Assembly: GCA_015061615.1 (NCBI GenBank)
Contig: SUWE01000021.1
Coordinates: forward strand, 1 to 42,316
Length of the DNA stretch: 42,316 bases
DNA from: Lentisphaerota bacterium
GTDB taxonomy: Bacteria; Verrucomicrobiota; Lentisphaeria; Victivallales; Victivallaceae
Direction of reading: 5' to 3'
The translations under genes were made by a program, and so were the position numbers. Below, in pieces: positions 8,006 through 16,748 of the stretch (positions are counted from its first letter, which is position 1; every line of letters starts with the position of its first letter). The notes under the pieces were generated by a model, which saw only the letters and a list, made by a program, of their open reading frames with translations, ran no database searches and was not told where the DNA came from.

Positions 8006-10432
8006 ATGAAATATTTTACCCTTATCTGTGCCGCGCTTTGCGGTATGTCGCTTTTTGCCGCGCCGAAAAATCTGGTGCTGGGCAAAAAGCTCACCTATGA
8101 ACAAAAACCCCTTTACTCGCTTACCCGCGACGATAAAGACCCGATGGACCTGACTGACGGAAAGTTCCGCAATGATGATATCTGGTTTTATAAAGAGAGT
8201 GTCGGCTGGTACGGCGAACCGTATGTTTCCATCGTTATCGACCTCGGCAAAGTAAGTTCCATCGACAAGGTGAGAATACATCTGGCGCAGGGACACGGAA
8301 GCGTCCACTTCCCCGAAAAAATCCTCTTCCTTGCCGGACACACGCCGGATAATTACAAACTTATCTGCGATATCATCGCCGATAACAAAGCCAATATCCC
8401 CCCTTATGAAAAGGGACGTTACCGCGCGTTTCTGGAAAGTAAAAAGCATGTGAATTTCAAGGCGCGCTATATCAAACTTATCGCGTTCCCGGAAAAAGAC
8501 TCAACATTCTTCTTTACCGATGAGATCGAAGTCGTTGAAGGCAAAGCCAATGCCCCGACCCTCTTTATGGGCGGCGGATTCAAAGGTACAACCGCAGAGT
8601 ATATCAAATTCATGCGGCTGGAAAAACGCCTCGATGCCGATGCGGCGCAAATTCAGAGCAATGCAAAACTTGCCAAAGTCAATTACAATGTTGCCGCGTT
8701 GAAAACCAAAATGCGCAACGAATACAAAAAGTATCTCACCGTCAACAAAAAAGATACCGATTTCCCCGTCAACCTTGCCCAGAAAGAGCTTGCCGCCGCC
8801 AATCAGAAAATCATGGCTGCCGCCGGACTCAAGGGAATCGTCATGTGGAGCGCGGTGCGCTGGGATCTTTTCAACTCCTTCAGCTATCCCGCGGACGACC
8901 CCGCCTGCCGTGAACTGAAACTTTCCGCAGGCGAAATCCGCAACCTGCCGCTGAATTTCACCAATGCTGATGCGGCGGAAAAGAGTTTTTCCTTCAAAGT
9001 CGACTCCCCGTTCCCGGTAACGGTGTCAAGAGCATTTTCTGCTGACGATGCCAACGGATTTTTCAACTCCAACCGTCTGGAAAAAGTTTCCGCCGTCAAC
9101 GGCGCATACACCCTCAAACTTCTCCCCGGTGAAAGTGTGCAGTGCTTTGTCAAAGTCGCTGTTCCCGCCGGAACCAAAGCGGGAAAATATGCCGTGACCG
9201 CAACTGCCGGAAATGAGAAAAAGAGTTTCAATATTGCTGTCGGCAGCTTGAAGTTCCCTGCGGAACTTTCCACTGAATACGGTACATGGGATTATCTCAA
9301 CACCCCCGGCTGTCACGCTCAGGCGATCGACAAAAGCAACCTCGATGCGGCAATGAAACTTATCAAAGAGTATCAGATGAATGTTTCCTGGGGACATGAA
9401 GCGGCTCTGCCCAAAGCGTTCCCCGATATGTTCGACGGAAATGACAAACTGGTCAAACCGCTGGATTTCACTCACTTTGACCGCTGGCTCAATATGATGC
9501 CGGGCTTCAAGCGTTATGCGCTTTTCGGCGGCGGCAACCTTAAATCCCGCCTCAATGTCGGCATGGACCCCATCAAAGAGCGCGCCCGTTTCCTGACCCG
9601 TACCGCCAACTATATGAGTGCCATCGCCGCCCATATCGAAAATGATTTGAAGCTGGATTTGGATAAATTCATGGTCCACTTCATCGACGAAGCCTCCACC
9701 CCCGAACAGAAGGCGATCCTTGCCGCATGGTGTGAAGCGATCACCCGTGCAAAATCACCTTCCGGTAAAAATATCGCCAGCTACGGCAATCCCTTCTTCG
9801 CCAAAAACGAGTTGTACAGCTATCCGGAAATCGACATGTTCCAGCCGAGCAACAGCGAATGCAGTAAACGTGTGATACTCCATTTGATGAGTGTCAACTC
9901 TGTCCGCGCTCCTGAAAGCCGCTGCGGCTTGTATTCCTGCGCCAACCGGGCCAGAGAGCGCGACCCGTATATCTACTACGGCGGAACTTTCCGTCTGGGG
10001 TTCCTCTTTGATAACTACGTCGGCTCAAGTTTCTGGAACCTTGCCACCGGTCCGCGCAATATCAGCGAATACGATTACGTCGGCAGATATTTCACCCCGT
10101 GGTATTTCCGCGGCAATGAGATTTTTTCCAGCCGTCAGTATGAGGCGATCTGGGAAGGCCGGAGCGATTATGAATACCTTGCCCTGCTGAAAAAGGTCAA
10201 CGCTCTCCTGATCGCCGGAAAATCCCCGCTCGCCTTTGAAAGCAAAAAACTTTGCGCCGATATCCGCAGTGACCTCATCAATGAATTGAGTGATGAGAAG
10301 AAAGATTCTTCCGTCTGGCAGAGTGAGAAAAAGCGCAATACCGCCGATATCCACAATGGAAAAATCTGGGATTTCATGGAAAAGGTCGCAATTCAGCATC
10401 CGGAAATCCTCAAACAGCTCAACTGGATGTGA
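8006..10432 (+). CDS. Secreted DUF4091 / GH123-like glycoside hydrolase
   Basis: This 808-residue protein has a signal peptide (MKYFTLICAALCGMSLFAAP). Residues ~20-175 look like a discoidin-type (F5/8C) carbohydrate-binding domain (YVSIVIDLGKVSSIDKVRIHL). A beta-sandwich linker follows, then a TIM-barrel region. The C-terminal part (RYFTPWYFRGNEIFSS, then YEAIWEGRSDYEYLALL) is the DUF4091 signature. DUF4091 proteins are related to GH123 N-acetylgalactosaminidases, where an adjacent Asp-Glu pair is catalytic; FMVHFIDEAS (about residue 555) offers such a pair. ATG 8006 is chosen for the signal peptide; a TTG at 8000 is also in frame. No strong ribosome site is visible, so coupling to the upstream gene is likely. 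Confidence 0.82.
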   Translation: MKYFTLICAALCGMSLFAAPKNLVLGKKLTYEQKPLYSLTRDDKDPMDLTDGKFRNDDIWFYKESVGWYGEPYVSIVIDLGKVSSIDKVRIHLAQGHGSVHFPEKILFLAGHTPDNYKLICDIIADNKANIPPYEKGRYRAFLESKKHVNFKARYIKLIAFPEKDSTFFFTDEIEVVEGKANAPTLFMGGGFKGTTAEYIKFMRLEKRLDADAAQIQSNAKLAKVNYNVAALKTKMRNEYKKYLTVNKKDTDFPVNLAQKELAAANQKIMAAAGLKGIVMWSAVRWDLFNSFSYPADDPACRELKLSAGEIRNLPLNFTNADAAEKSFSFKVDSPFPVTVSRAFSADDANGFFNSNRLEKVSAVNGAYTLKLLPGESVQCFVKVAVPAGTKAGKYAVTATAGNEKKSFNIAVGSLKFPAELSTEYGTWDYLNTPGCHAQAIDKSNLDAAMKLIKEYQMNVSWGHEAALPKAFPDMFDGNDKLVKPLDFTHFDRWLNMMPGFKRYALFGGGNLKSRLNVGMDPIKERARFLTRTANYMSAIAAHIENDLKLDLDKFMVHFIDEASTPEQKAILAAWCEAITRAKSPSGKNIASYGNPFFAKNELYSYPEIDMFQPSNSECSKRVILHLMSVNSVRAPESRCGLYSCANRARERDPYIYYGGTFRLGFLFDNYVGSSFWNLATGPRNISEYDYVGRYFTPWYFRGNEIFSSRQYEAIWEGRSDYEYLALLKKVNALLIAGKSPLAFESKKLCADIRSDLINELSDEKKDSSVWQSEKKRNTADIHNGKIWDFMEKVAIQHPEILKQLNWM

Positions 10433-10442
10433 TTTGCCTGCT

Positions 10443-12896
10443 ATGATCAAGAAAATATTCATGATCCACCACACTCATTACGATATCGGTTTTACCGATC
10501 TGCCTGATGAGGTGGTAAGACAGCAGCTTACCTATCTGGATGAAGCTGTGGAACTGGGGGAAAAAGATCCGGCTTACTGCTGGACTCTTGAAAGCGGTTC
10601 GCTTTTGAGAAATTATCTTGAGTACCGCCCGGCAAGGCAGACGGAGCGTCTGCTCCGTCTGCTCCAAACGCGGCAGTTTGAAGTGGCGGCATTTGATATG
10701 CAGACACTTACGGAAACACTTTCGTTCCCGGAACTCTTTGCCAACGTCAACAGAATTGCCGCACTCGGGAAAAAATACAACTTCCCCGTTGAGTGTGCGA
10801 TTCTGGACGATATCGGCGGCTGGACGACGGAACTGCCTTCGGTGATGAACGTTGCGGGAATACGCTATCTTATCGCCGGATGCGGCGCATTCCAGACCGA
10901 ACTGCCGTGGGCGGAGCTGCCCCACCTCTTTTATCTGACGGATAAATCCGGCGGCAGGATCCTTGTCTGGAACCTCGGCAACGACCGTCAGGCGGTATCT
11001 TGTGAGAGCCTTTATCCGTTCCCGGTTTATGGAATGGCAAGTATTTTCATGGGCTACCGGGCGTTTCCGGAGTTTTTCGGTGAATACGACCTCGGTGTGA
11101 AAATGCCGATGCACGGCGACACCGAAGAACACAAACTTACGGCAAAAGAGGTTTACAACATTCTTGAAAACCGCCTTGAACGGGAAAAATATCCCTATGA
11201 AGAGGTGCTTTTTCAGTATGGCGGCGATAACCGCAATCCGGCTCCGCGTTTGAGTGAACTGGTGAAAAAATACAACAGTTCCGGCGATTATCCGGAAATA
11301 AAACTGGGTGTTCCAAGTGAGTTTTTTCACCTTATGGAAGAAAAATATTCTTCGGTCATACCTGAAATTTCCGGAACGCTTGCCGACCCGTGGAATTTGC
11401 GCATAAATGCAGTTCCTTCTGTGCTGAAAAATTACCGTGCCGCCCAGCGGAACTACTCCGCCGCGCTTATGCGGAACTTGAAGGATGAAAATATTCTGGA
11501 AAATCTCATGCTTACCGGCGATCACACCCTCGGACTCAACACCTGGGGCTGGCAGCTGCTTGCCGAAAAGCATGGCGGTTTGACCGCGCCTTGCTTCGAC
11601 CGTTACCGTGACAGCTGGAAACAGAAGGCGTATTACGCCGAAAATGCGTTCCGCATGTCGGAAAAACTGCTGGATAAATGTGCGGTTTCAGCGGAATTTG
11701 CCGACAGTTCCGCCGTGGTCGTGCGCAATTATGCGCCGCACAAAGTTTCCGGCAGTGTGGAAGTTTATTTCGGTTCCTACGCGAAAAAACTTCTTTCACT
11801 TACCGATGCTGATGGCAGGGAGATACCCCGCCAGCTCACCGGTCAGAACCGCTGGATGCTCCTGGTCAAAAATGTTCCGGCGCTGGGTTCATTGCGGCTG
11901 AATACCGTTTTTGACAAGGTTTACGATGATATTCCTGCAAAAATGGATATGCCGGTGCCTGAAAAAATCACCACACCGTTTTATTCGGTGGAACTTGCCT
12001 GTAACGGTACGGTAAAGGTCATCAAAAGTTCCTGCGGCAAAATAGTTATGTCCGGCGATTGCGGCGGAGTCTGTGCGGAAACTTTGCACAACACCCTTTC
12101 TGACGGCGGCGCTTGCGGTTTGAAGCCGGAACTTGACCGCGTTTGTGAAGAGCTTGCAGATGTTTCAGGCAAAATCACTGCCGATGGGGAGCTGTTTACG
12201 GAGATCACCGTTTCCGGAACTTTCGCTTCGGGCAATGTACGGCGCATTATGCGGGTGTGGAAAGATATCAACCGCATTGATTTCTCTTTCCGTCTTGATC
12301 TGCCGGAACATGCGGAAAAAATCTGTTATTACGCGAAGTTCCCCTTCGCCGGAAACGATGGAAAATTCCGTTTCGATCAGAATCTCGGCATCACTTCTCC
12401 GGAGGAACTGCTCCCCGGTTCAATGCTCGATCTCTTTTATTGTTCCCGCTTTGCCTCGGTGGAGTCTGACGGATTTTCCGCCGTTTTGTGTACCGTCGAT
12501 GCCCCCATCGTGGAGTTTGACGGAATGCACACGGCAAAGTGGAGAAAGGGATTGCCCTTGAAACTGGAAAATAATCAGATTTACGGTTTGCTTTACAACA
12601 ATGTATGCAATACCGATGCTCCTTCGTGGCAGAGAGTGCTGGAGCGTTTTGATTATTCGCTTTTTGCCGGAGAAGGTCCCTTCGCCTTTGACTCCGCTCA
12701 GCGGAACTGGAACAGCGTTACCGCATTGAGTGCGCAGGTCAGCTTTGAAAAAGCCGATCACGGAATCACCGCGTTTCCCGACACTCTGCGTATCCACCCC
12801 GACGGGGAAGGGGGGATTTTTGTTGAAAATCCCAACTCATTCCCGGTGGAGTTTGACGGGCGCACGATAGCACCTTTCGCACTTATGCGCTGGTGA
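10443..12896 (+). CDS. GH38-like (DUF5054-type) glycoside hydrolase
   Basis: The protein has 817 residues and no signal peptide. The N-terminus MIKKIFMIHHTHYDIGFTD carries the H-x-D metal-binding motif of GH38 alpha-mannosidase-like barrels. AILDDIGGWTTELPSVM resembles the nucleophile region, and NTWGWQLLAEKHGG a later active-site loop. The C-terminal half is beta-rich, as expected for the GH38 sandwich. The HTHYDIGFT form is closest to DUF5054 proteins, a poorly characterised relative, so mannosidase activity is not assured. ATG 10443 lies 10 bp after the previous stop; the in-frame extension to 10290 lies inside the upstream gene and is rejected. It is the last gene of locus 2. Confidence 0.8.
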   Translation: MIKKIFMIHHTHYDIGFTDLPDEVVRQQLTYLDEAVELGEKDPAYCWTLESGSLLRNYLEYRPARQTERLLRLLQTRQFEVAAFDMQTLTETLSFPELFANVNRIAALGKKYNFPVECAILDDIGGWTTELPSVMNVAGIRYLIAGCGAFQTELPWAELPHLFYLTDKSGGRILVWNLGNDRQAVSCESLYPFPVYGMASIFMGYRAFPEFFGEYDLGVKMPMHGDTEEHKLTAKEVYNILENRLEREKYPYEEVLFQYGGDNRNPAPRLSELVKKYNSSGDYPEIKLGVPSEFFHLMEEKYSSVIPEISGTLADPWNLRINAVPSVLKNYRAAQRNYSAALMRNLKDENILENLMLTGDHTLGLNTWGWQLLAEKHGGLTAPCFDRYRDSWKQKAYYAENAFRMSEKLLDKCAVSAEFADSSAVVVRNYAPHKVSGSVEVYFGSYAKKLLSLTDADGREIPRQLTGQNRWMLLVKNVPALGSLRLNTVFDKVYDDIPAKMDMPVPEKITTPFYSVELACNGTVKVIKSSCGKIVMSGDCGGVCAETLHNTLSDGGACGLKPELDRVCEELADVSGKITADGELFTEITVSGTFASGNVRRIMRVWKDINRIDFSFRLDLPEHAEKICYYAKFPFAGNDGKFRFDQNLGITSPEELLPGSMLDLFYCSRFASVESDGFSAVLCTVDAPIVEFDGMHTAKWRKGLPLKLENNQIYGLLYNNVCNTDAPSWQRVLERFDYSLFAGEGPFAFDSAQRNWNSVTALSAQVSFEKADHGITAFPDTLRIHPDGEGGIFVENPNSFPVEFDGRTIAPFALMRW

Positions 12897-13270
12897 TCCA
12901 TCTGCTTGTGATTTGGCAGGGGGCTGCGCGCAAAACCTGTGTTTTTTTTGCAGGGGTGCTAACGACTTGTCACGGCGTAGTGTAACGAAGACGGACGCCC
13001 CCTGCACCCCTGGCGCCCGCGCATGCGGGATTTTGTACTGGCAAGTGGTATGCGTGTGTGGTGGTGGTTCGACTCATGTGTCGCAAAGTTTCACCCTCTG
13101 CCGCCTTTTCTGGCGACAGGAGGGATGAAATTTGCTCCACGAGTGCCACTCTGGGGAAGAAATTCCCCAGCCCCCCTTGTCCCGGCGAAGCCTTGTGCGA
13201 AGACGGATCGCGGCGGCGTGTAACGCTCGCCGCAACTCTTACGGCGTAACTGCAATACTTGAACTTGAAA
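12897..13270. other. GC-rich non-coding region with inverted repeats
   Basis: No supported gene is present. The segment holds an imperfect stem-loop at 12919-12957 (GGCTG, then GCAAAAC, a short loop and a T-rich right arm), which resembles two other stem-loops in the window. There is a GGGGAA-GAAA-TTCCCC hairpin near 13153-13168. Distant complementary blocks GCAGGGGTGC and GCCCCCTGCACCCC could pair. CGAAGACGGA occurs twice, near 12986 and 13197. Overlapping frames on both strands are all short and unlike known proteins. Confidence 0.5.
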
Positions 13271-13274
13271 TCTG

Positions 13275-13313
13275 CCATTGCTCAAACATAAGTTTTGAGC
13301 AATGGATTTTTTT
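13275..13313 (+). terminator. Rho-independent terminator
   Basis: A perfect 12-bp stem, CCATTGCTCAAA (13275-13286) and TTTGAGCAATGG (13294-13305), has a 7-nt loop and is followed by ATTTTTTTG. It is the first strong terminator after locus 2, nearly 380 bp past the last stop. Confidence 0.88.
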
Positions 13314-13355
13314 GCCTGCCAATCCTTCTAAGTGAATTTATTTTACGCTGAAAAG

Positions 13356-13390
13356 AGGCTGCTGCAAAACATCAGGTTTTGCAGCAGCCT
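13356..13390 (-). repeat. 15-bp perfect stem-loop, member of a small family
   Basis: AGGCTGCTGCAAAAC (13356-13370) and GTTTTGCAGCAGCCT (13376-13390) flank a 5-nt loop. Read on the minus strand, the loop is CTGAT and is followed by CTTTT, so it may terminate minus transcription. The same loop and core occur at 39477-39514. After it, GTAAATCAAAAA-type sequence is directly repeated at 13391 and 13437. Confidence 0.7.
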
Positions 13391-13487
13391 GTAAATCAAA
13401 AATGATAATGTTTTTTACTTTGAGGTAATTGCAAAAGTAAATCAAAAAATGATTAAGAAGAGATCATTGATGATATGTAAGCGGTAA

Positions 13488-13523
13488 TTTTCAGGTGCTG
13501 CCCAAAACGGTAACACCTGAAAA
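13488..13523. repeat. Inverted repeat downstream of the AhpD-like gene
   Basis: Perfect 10-bp arms TTTTCAGGTG (13488-13497) and CACCTGAAAA (13514-13523) flank a 16-nt loop. It lies 61 bp past the minus-strand stop. It could end that transcript, although no T run follows on that strand. Confidence 0.5.
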
Positions 13524-13584
13524 CGCCCCAATCACAGATAGCAATGAGAATTTTCAAGCATTTTTGAGAACTTTTAAAATTGCC

Positions 13585-13968
13585 TCATTTTATCGGAGAT
13601 TTGAGATCCGAAGTCAGGTCGATACCTTTGTTGAAAGCGTTGAATGCGGAAATAGATGCCGCCACTTCGATCGCAGCGGTGATCTCATCATCAGTCACCC
13701 CTGCGAGCAATGCCGCTGAGCGGTGTGCATCCAGACAATATGTGCATCCGTTGACTGCGCTGACTGCAATAATGATAAGTTCTTTGGTTTTAGCATCCAG
13801 CCCTTTGCCGCAGGCATTGGAAAGATTGAGCATTGCTTCCAGAAAATCACCGTTGCGTCCCATTGCCTGAAAAACTTCAGGGAGTTTTCCAAAGTTTTTT
13901 TCCAGATTTTCCTGAATCGCCTGTGCTTTGGCGTCGCCTGTTTTGTTATAAAGTTTGATTGAAGCCAT
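13585..13968 (-). CDS. AhpD-like / carboxymuconolactone decarboxylase family protein
   Basis: This 127-residue single-domain protein has the AhpD core: a CxxC with downstream His in NGCTYCLDAHRSAALLAG (about residues 70-88). Such proteins act as small thiol peroxidases or disulfide reductants in the cytoplasm. The size fits the CMD family (about 120-150 residues). A strong AAAGGAG lies 7 bp before the ATG on the minus strand, and a consensus-like promoter lies 40-68 bp upstream. It is a single-gene unit between two glycan loci; no link to them is evident beyond position. Confidence 0.92.
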   Translation of the reverse strand: MASIKLYNKTGDAKAQAIQENLEKNFGKLPEVFQAMGRNGDFLEAMLNLSNACGKGLDAKTKELIIIAVSAVNGCTYCLDAHRSAALLAGVTDDEITAAIEVAASISAFNAFNKGIDLTSDLKSPIK

Positions 13969-14007
13969 GATAATCTCCTTTTTATCAGTTTGGTTTCACT
14001 GTTATCC

Positions 14008-14036
14008 AATATACAACATATTTCAGAAAAATTCAA
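14008..14036 (-). promoter_or_regulatory. Promoter of the AhpD-like gene
   Basis: On the minus strand, TTGAAT (14036-14031) and TATATT (14013-14008) are separated by exactly 17 bp. Confidence 0.8.
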
Positions 14037-14163
14037 TACGGGCGTGCAGCAATTTTGCAAAAACTGTCAAAAGCGGTCATGATCAAGTAATGCCAGCCTG
14101 ACAGCTGTACTTTATACACAGATATTCTCCGTTACTATTTTTCAAAATTATCTGAAATATCTC

Positions 14164-14192
14164 TTGTATTGTTCCTGCGCAGGTGGTATATT
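14164..14192 (+). promoter_or_regulatory. Promoter of the second GntR-type regulator
   Basis: TTGTAT (14164-14169) and TATATT (14187-14192) have a 17-bp spacer and lie 72 bp before the regulator start codon. Confidence 0.8.
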
Positions 14193-14194
14193 TA

Positions 14195-14208
14195 CTCAAT
14201 ATATTGAG
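14195..14208. promoter_or_regulatory. Perfect 14-bp palindrome at the transcription start, candidate operator
   Basis: CTCAATATATTGAG starts 3 bp after the -10 box, so it spans the expected transcription start. This placement suits repression by the encoded GntR-type protein (autoregulation). The regulator is not proven to bind it. Confidence 0.55.
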
Positions 14209-14264
14209 GTGGTTCAGGCAGATTCTCTGATTTCTGCCAATGTGTCAAAAAGGAGCAGCGGAAA

Positions 14265-15281
14265 ATGTTATCAAAATCAGATATGATCCTGCAGCAGTTG
14301 CAGCAGGAACTGCGGGCGGGAAAATTCCCGATCGGCAGCCGCTTTCCTTCGACAAGCGAACTTGCATTGCGGTTCAACATCAACCGCACCACGGCTCACA
14401 AGCTGTCGCTTATTCTGCTCAATCAGGGAATCCTGCGCCACTCGGGAAGTTCCCGCGCAGGTTTGATCGTTTCTGCCGCAACTACCGCTGAAACAATGCC
14501 GAAAATCGCGCTGATCGGTTCAATTATTCATCCGTTCTTCACAAAAATCGCCGCAGGATTTTTTGATGCCGCCGCAAAGAACAATGTTCTTGCCATGCCG
14601 TTTAATCCTGAATTCAAGCAGCTTGATTCCCTGCTCCGCAAACTTGAAACCAACGGTTTTCAGGGAATCGCCACTTACTCTTTCGGCAAATTGAATACAA
14701 CTCTGCCCGTGGTCTATCTTGAACCTGAAGAGAGTGATCCCCCTGCCCCGTCAGTTGCCAGCGACTCCCGTTCCGGCGGCAAACTGCTCATTGAATCTCT
14801 TAAAAATGCGGGACACAAGGAGATCGTATTCTGTTTCAACGGCATATTTTCCCAACACCGTTCCGCTCGGATAGAAGGAATGTTGGAAGCTGCTCACCAT
14901 GCGGGGTGGCACGATGCTGAAAAACGGATTTTCTGGTATCACAGCGACTCCATTCTGCGGCTTCTGCGGGAAATGACCACCCGTTTTCCGAAACTTACTG
15001 CGATCGCCGCCGACAGCGATGACAGAGTCATACAGCTTATTCAGACAGGTAAGCTCTTGGGGGTGCCTATCCTTGAAAAGATAGTCGCCTGCGGTTTCGG
15101 CAATGTCGAACCGATTCAGCGGCTCTTTCAATTTCCAACCATTGAACAGCACCCCTTTGATGTAGGCGTCTGCGGCTGTGAAACTCTGCTGAAAATCATC
15201 GAAGGGGAGAACCAGCTGCCGAATCCGCATATAAGAATTGATGTGGAACTGCTCAACTCCGGCTTGATCTTTCCCCACTGA
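14265..15281 (+). CDS. GntR-HTH / LacI-type sensor transcriptional regulator
   Basis: The protein has 338 residues. Residues ~5-70 form a GntR winged helix (ILQQLQQELRAGKFPIGSRFPS, then LALRFNINRTTAHKLSLILLNQGILR). The rest resembles a LacI-type sugar sensor (KIALIGSIIHPFFTKIAAGFFDAA, GGKLLIESLKNAGHKEIVFC, ending with EQHPFDVG). AAGGAG precedes the ATG. It has its own promoter and is followed, after a 145-bp gap with another promoter and palindromes, by the locus 3 operon, which it probably controls. Compared with the locus 2 regulator the protein is clearly a different subgroup and lacks the wing duplication. Confidence 0.9.
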   Translation: MLSKSDMILQQLQQELRAGKFPIGSRFPSTSELALRFNINRTTAHKLSLILLNQGILRHSGSSRAGLIVSAATTAETMPKIALIGSIIHPFFTKIAAGFFDAAAKNNVLAMPFNPEFKQLDSLLRKLETNGFQGIATYSFGKLNTTLPVVYLEPEESDPPAPSVASDSRSGGKLLIESLKNAGHKEIVFCFNGIFSQHRSARIEGMLEAAHHAGWHDAEKRIFWYHSDSILRLLREMTTRFPKLTAIAADSDDRVIQLIQTGKLLGVPILEKIVACGFGNVEPIQRLFQFPTIEQHPFDVGVCGCETLLKIIEGENQLPNPHIRIDVELLNSGLIFPH

Positions 15282-15330
15282 ATCTCTTTTATATCATACA
15301 ATAAAAAAATTATTTTCTCCTTCATTGCTA

Positions 15331-15359
15331 TTGACTTTAATAAAACGCAAGGATATATT
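15331..15359 (+). promoter_or_regulatory. Promoter of the locus 3 pseudopilin-hydrolase operon
   Basis: TTGACT (15331-15336) and TATATT (15354-15359) have a 17-bp spacer. It lies between the regulator stop and the pseudopilin start. Confidence 0.85.
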
Positions 15360-15371
15360 AAAACGTATATT

Positions 15372-15404
15372 GTGAATTCACGGCAATTATTGTATCACAC
15401 AATA
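15372..15404. promoter_or_regulatory. Palindromes downstream of the locus 3 promoter, candidate operators
   Basis: GTGAATTCAC (15372-15381) is a perfect 10-bp palindrome. TATTGT (15388-15393) and ACAATA (15399-15404) form an inverted repeat around 5 bp. Both lie in the transcribed leader, where a repressor would block elongation or initiation. The upstream GntR-type regulator is the obvious candidate. Confidence 0.45.
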
Positions 15405-15426
15405 CTAAAAAAGGAGAATAACAGCA

Positions 15427-16245
15427 ATGTATCCAAAATCAGGCAGGAAATCTTCATCTCTCAAATTTTTCACACTTATTGAATTGCTCGTAGTTATCGC
15501 GATCATCGCCATTCTGGCATCGATCCTGCTCCCAGCGCTCAATTCAGCCAGAGCAAGAGGACAGCTTATCAGCTGTTCCAGCAACCTGAAGCAGATCGCA
15601 GGCGGAGTTATCCAGTACGGCATGGATTATGATGACTTCATGCTCCCCATGGATGGCAGAAGGCGGGGAATGGGCGGAACCAAACACCGCACATGGGCTT
15701 ATTACTCCAGAAGTTACTTCGGCGTGAATATTGCAGACAGCGTTGCCGATGCGGGAATCGACGGAACCAATGCTCCTTACAACGTTCCCGCCGCCGAGCG
15801 TTTCGGCATCATGCACTGTCCTTCCTCTGCCAGAGGTCAGGGAGTTCAGGGCTTTACCTATATCAGTTACGGTATGCCCCGATATGTGGTCGGCGGTTAC
15901 AATATTCAGGATGATAAGGATTTCGTCCGTCTCAGCAAATTCAACCACCTGAAAAGTCCCTCATCAAAGGCTTATCTTCTGGATTCATCATACAATGACC
16001 CTGAAGACAATGTTCCCCCGACATGGGCAAACAAAGATTACAGTCCGACAGAATACCGCGGATACTATTATGTGCAGAATAACGGCAAATATATCAACCG
16101 CTCAAGACATCAGGCAAGAAGCAATGTTGCTTTCACCGACGGTCATGTGGAAACGATGAGTGAAAGTACGATGAGTGCCCTTGCCGGCAGCGGCAATGCG
16201 GTTTATACATCCGACTTCCTCGGCGACAAAAATGTAAGAAAATAA
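15427..16245 (+). CDS. Pseudopilin-like protein with H-X9-DG domain (DUF1559 type)
   Basis: The 272-residue protein has a short leader ([14 protein letters not shown]), then [20 protein letters not shown] (residues 15-34) and NSARARGQ. The H-X9-DG motif is [10 protein letters not shown], then TDGHVET, near the C-terminus. Phe14 stands at the position before cleavage, where Gly is normal. It lacks the GGVKH leader and the DNA palindromes of the other two copies. AAGGAG precedes the ATG. It is first in an operon of exported and glycan-active proteins. Confidence 0.9.
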   Translation: MYPKSGRKSSSLKFFTLIELLVVIAIIAILASILLPALNSARARGQLISCSSNLKQIAGGVIQYGMDYDDFMLPMDGRRRGMGGTKHRTWAYYSRSYFGVNIADSVADAGIDGTNAPYNVPAAERFGIMHCPSSARGQGVQGFTYISYGMPRYVVGGYNIQDDKDFVRLSKFNHLKSPSSKAYLLDSSYNDPEDNVPPTWANKDYSPTEYRGYYYVQNNGKYINRSRHQARSNVAFTDGHVETMSESTMSALAGSGNAVYTSDFLGDKNVRK

Positions 16246-16278
16246 TCAACCTGTCAACTTTTAACAAGGATTAAAAAA

Positions 16279-16746
16279 ATGAAAAAACTTTTCGCATCAA
16301 TCATCACCGCCGCAGCTTTCAGCTCTGCTCTTTTCGCCGCACCGTCAATGAAAGTTGCCATGGATAAACAGTTAGTTAAGCAGGGTGAACCGATAAAACT
16401 CACCGTTCATTATCAAATGGGAAAAAATGAAAAAGTTTCCTGCTACTATATTCGCGGATTTGCCGCAGAGATGCCAAAATCTGCCCAGAACAGCGAACTT
16501 TTCACCTGCCGTGTGAATAAAAAAGATCCGCGCTGGACCAACTATGATATCGTCAAACCTGTCTTTTTCAAAGTTTCTCCCGAGGAGCTTGCCAACGGCA
16601 AAGTCATCACTTTCGATACCGCCAAACTCCCTGAAGGTGACTATAAATTGCGTTTCTGCTCATCATTTTTCAATACCGAAACGAAAAAATATACCGATAT
16701 CAACGTACCCTTGGTCTTCTGCGTTTCTGCGGGTGAGGGTAAATAA
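16279..16746 (+). CDS. Small secreted protein of unknown function
   Basis: The protein has 155 residues with a signal peptide (about residues 1-21, ending SSALFAAP). The mature part looks like one beta-sandwich (KQGEPIKLTVHYQMG, then TAKLPEGDYKLRFC), resembling Ig-like or bacterial surface domains, with four Cys in the mature chain. I do not recognise a family. AAGGA precedes the ATG. Its stop is 2 bp before the next start, so it is tightly coupled to the large CBM9-like protein and may act with it. Confidence 0.75.
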   Translation: MKKLFASIITAAAFSSALFAAPSMKVAMDKQLVKQGEPIKLTVHYQMGKNEKVSCYYIRGFAAEMPKSAQNSELFTCRVNKKDPRWTNYDIVKPVFFKVSPEELANGKVITFDTAKLPEGDYKLRFCSSFFNTETKKYTDINVPLVFCVSAGEGK

Positions 16747-16748
16747 TC

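Noticed and set aside
13050-13100. A GGTTCGACTC stretch resembling a tRNA T loop
   Set aside because: The flanking bases do not pair as a T stem and no acceptor or anticodon arm could be built.
12913-13335. Several frames of 60-102 residues on both strands after locus 2
   Set aside because: They overlap each other in a GC-rich inverted-repeat region and lack ribosome sites or recognisable domains.
13275-13390. Insertion-sequence ends
   Set aside because: The inverted repeats are compact hairpins with short loops; no transposase or target-site duplication is present.
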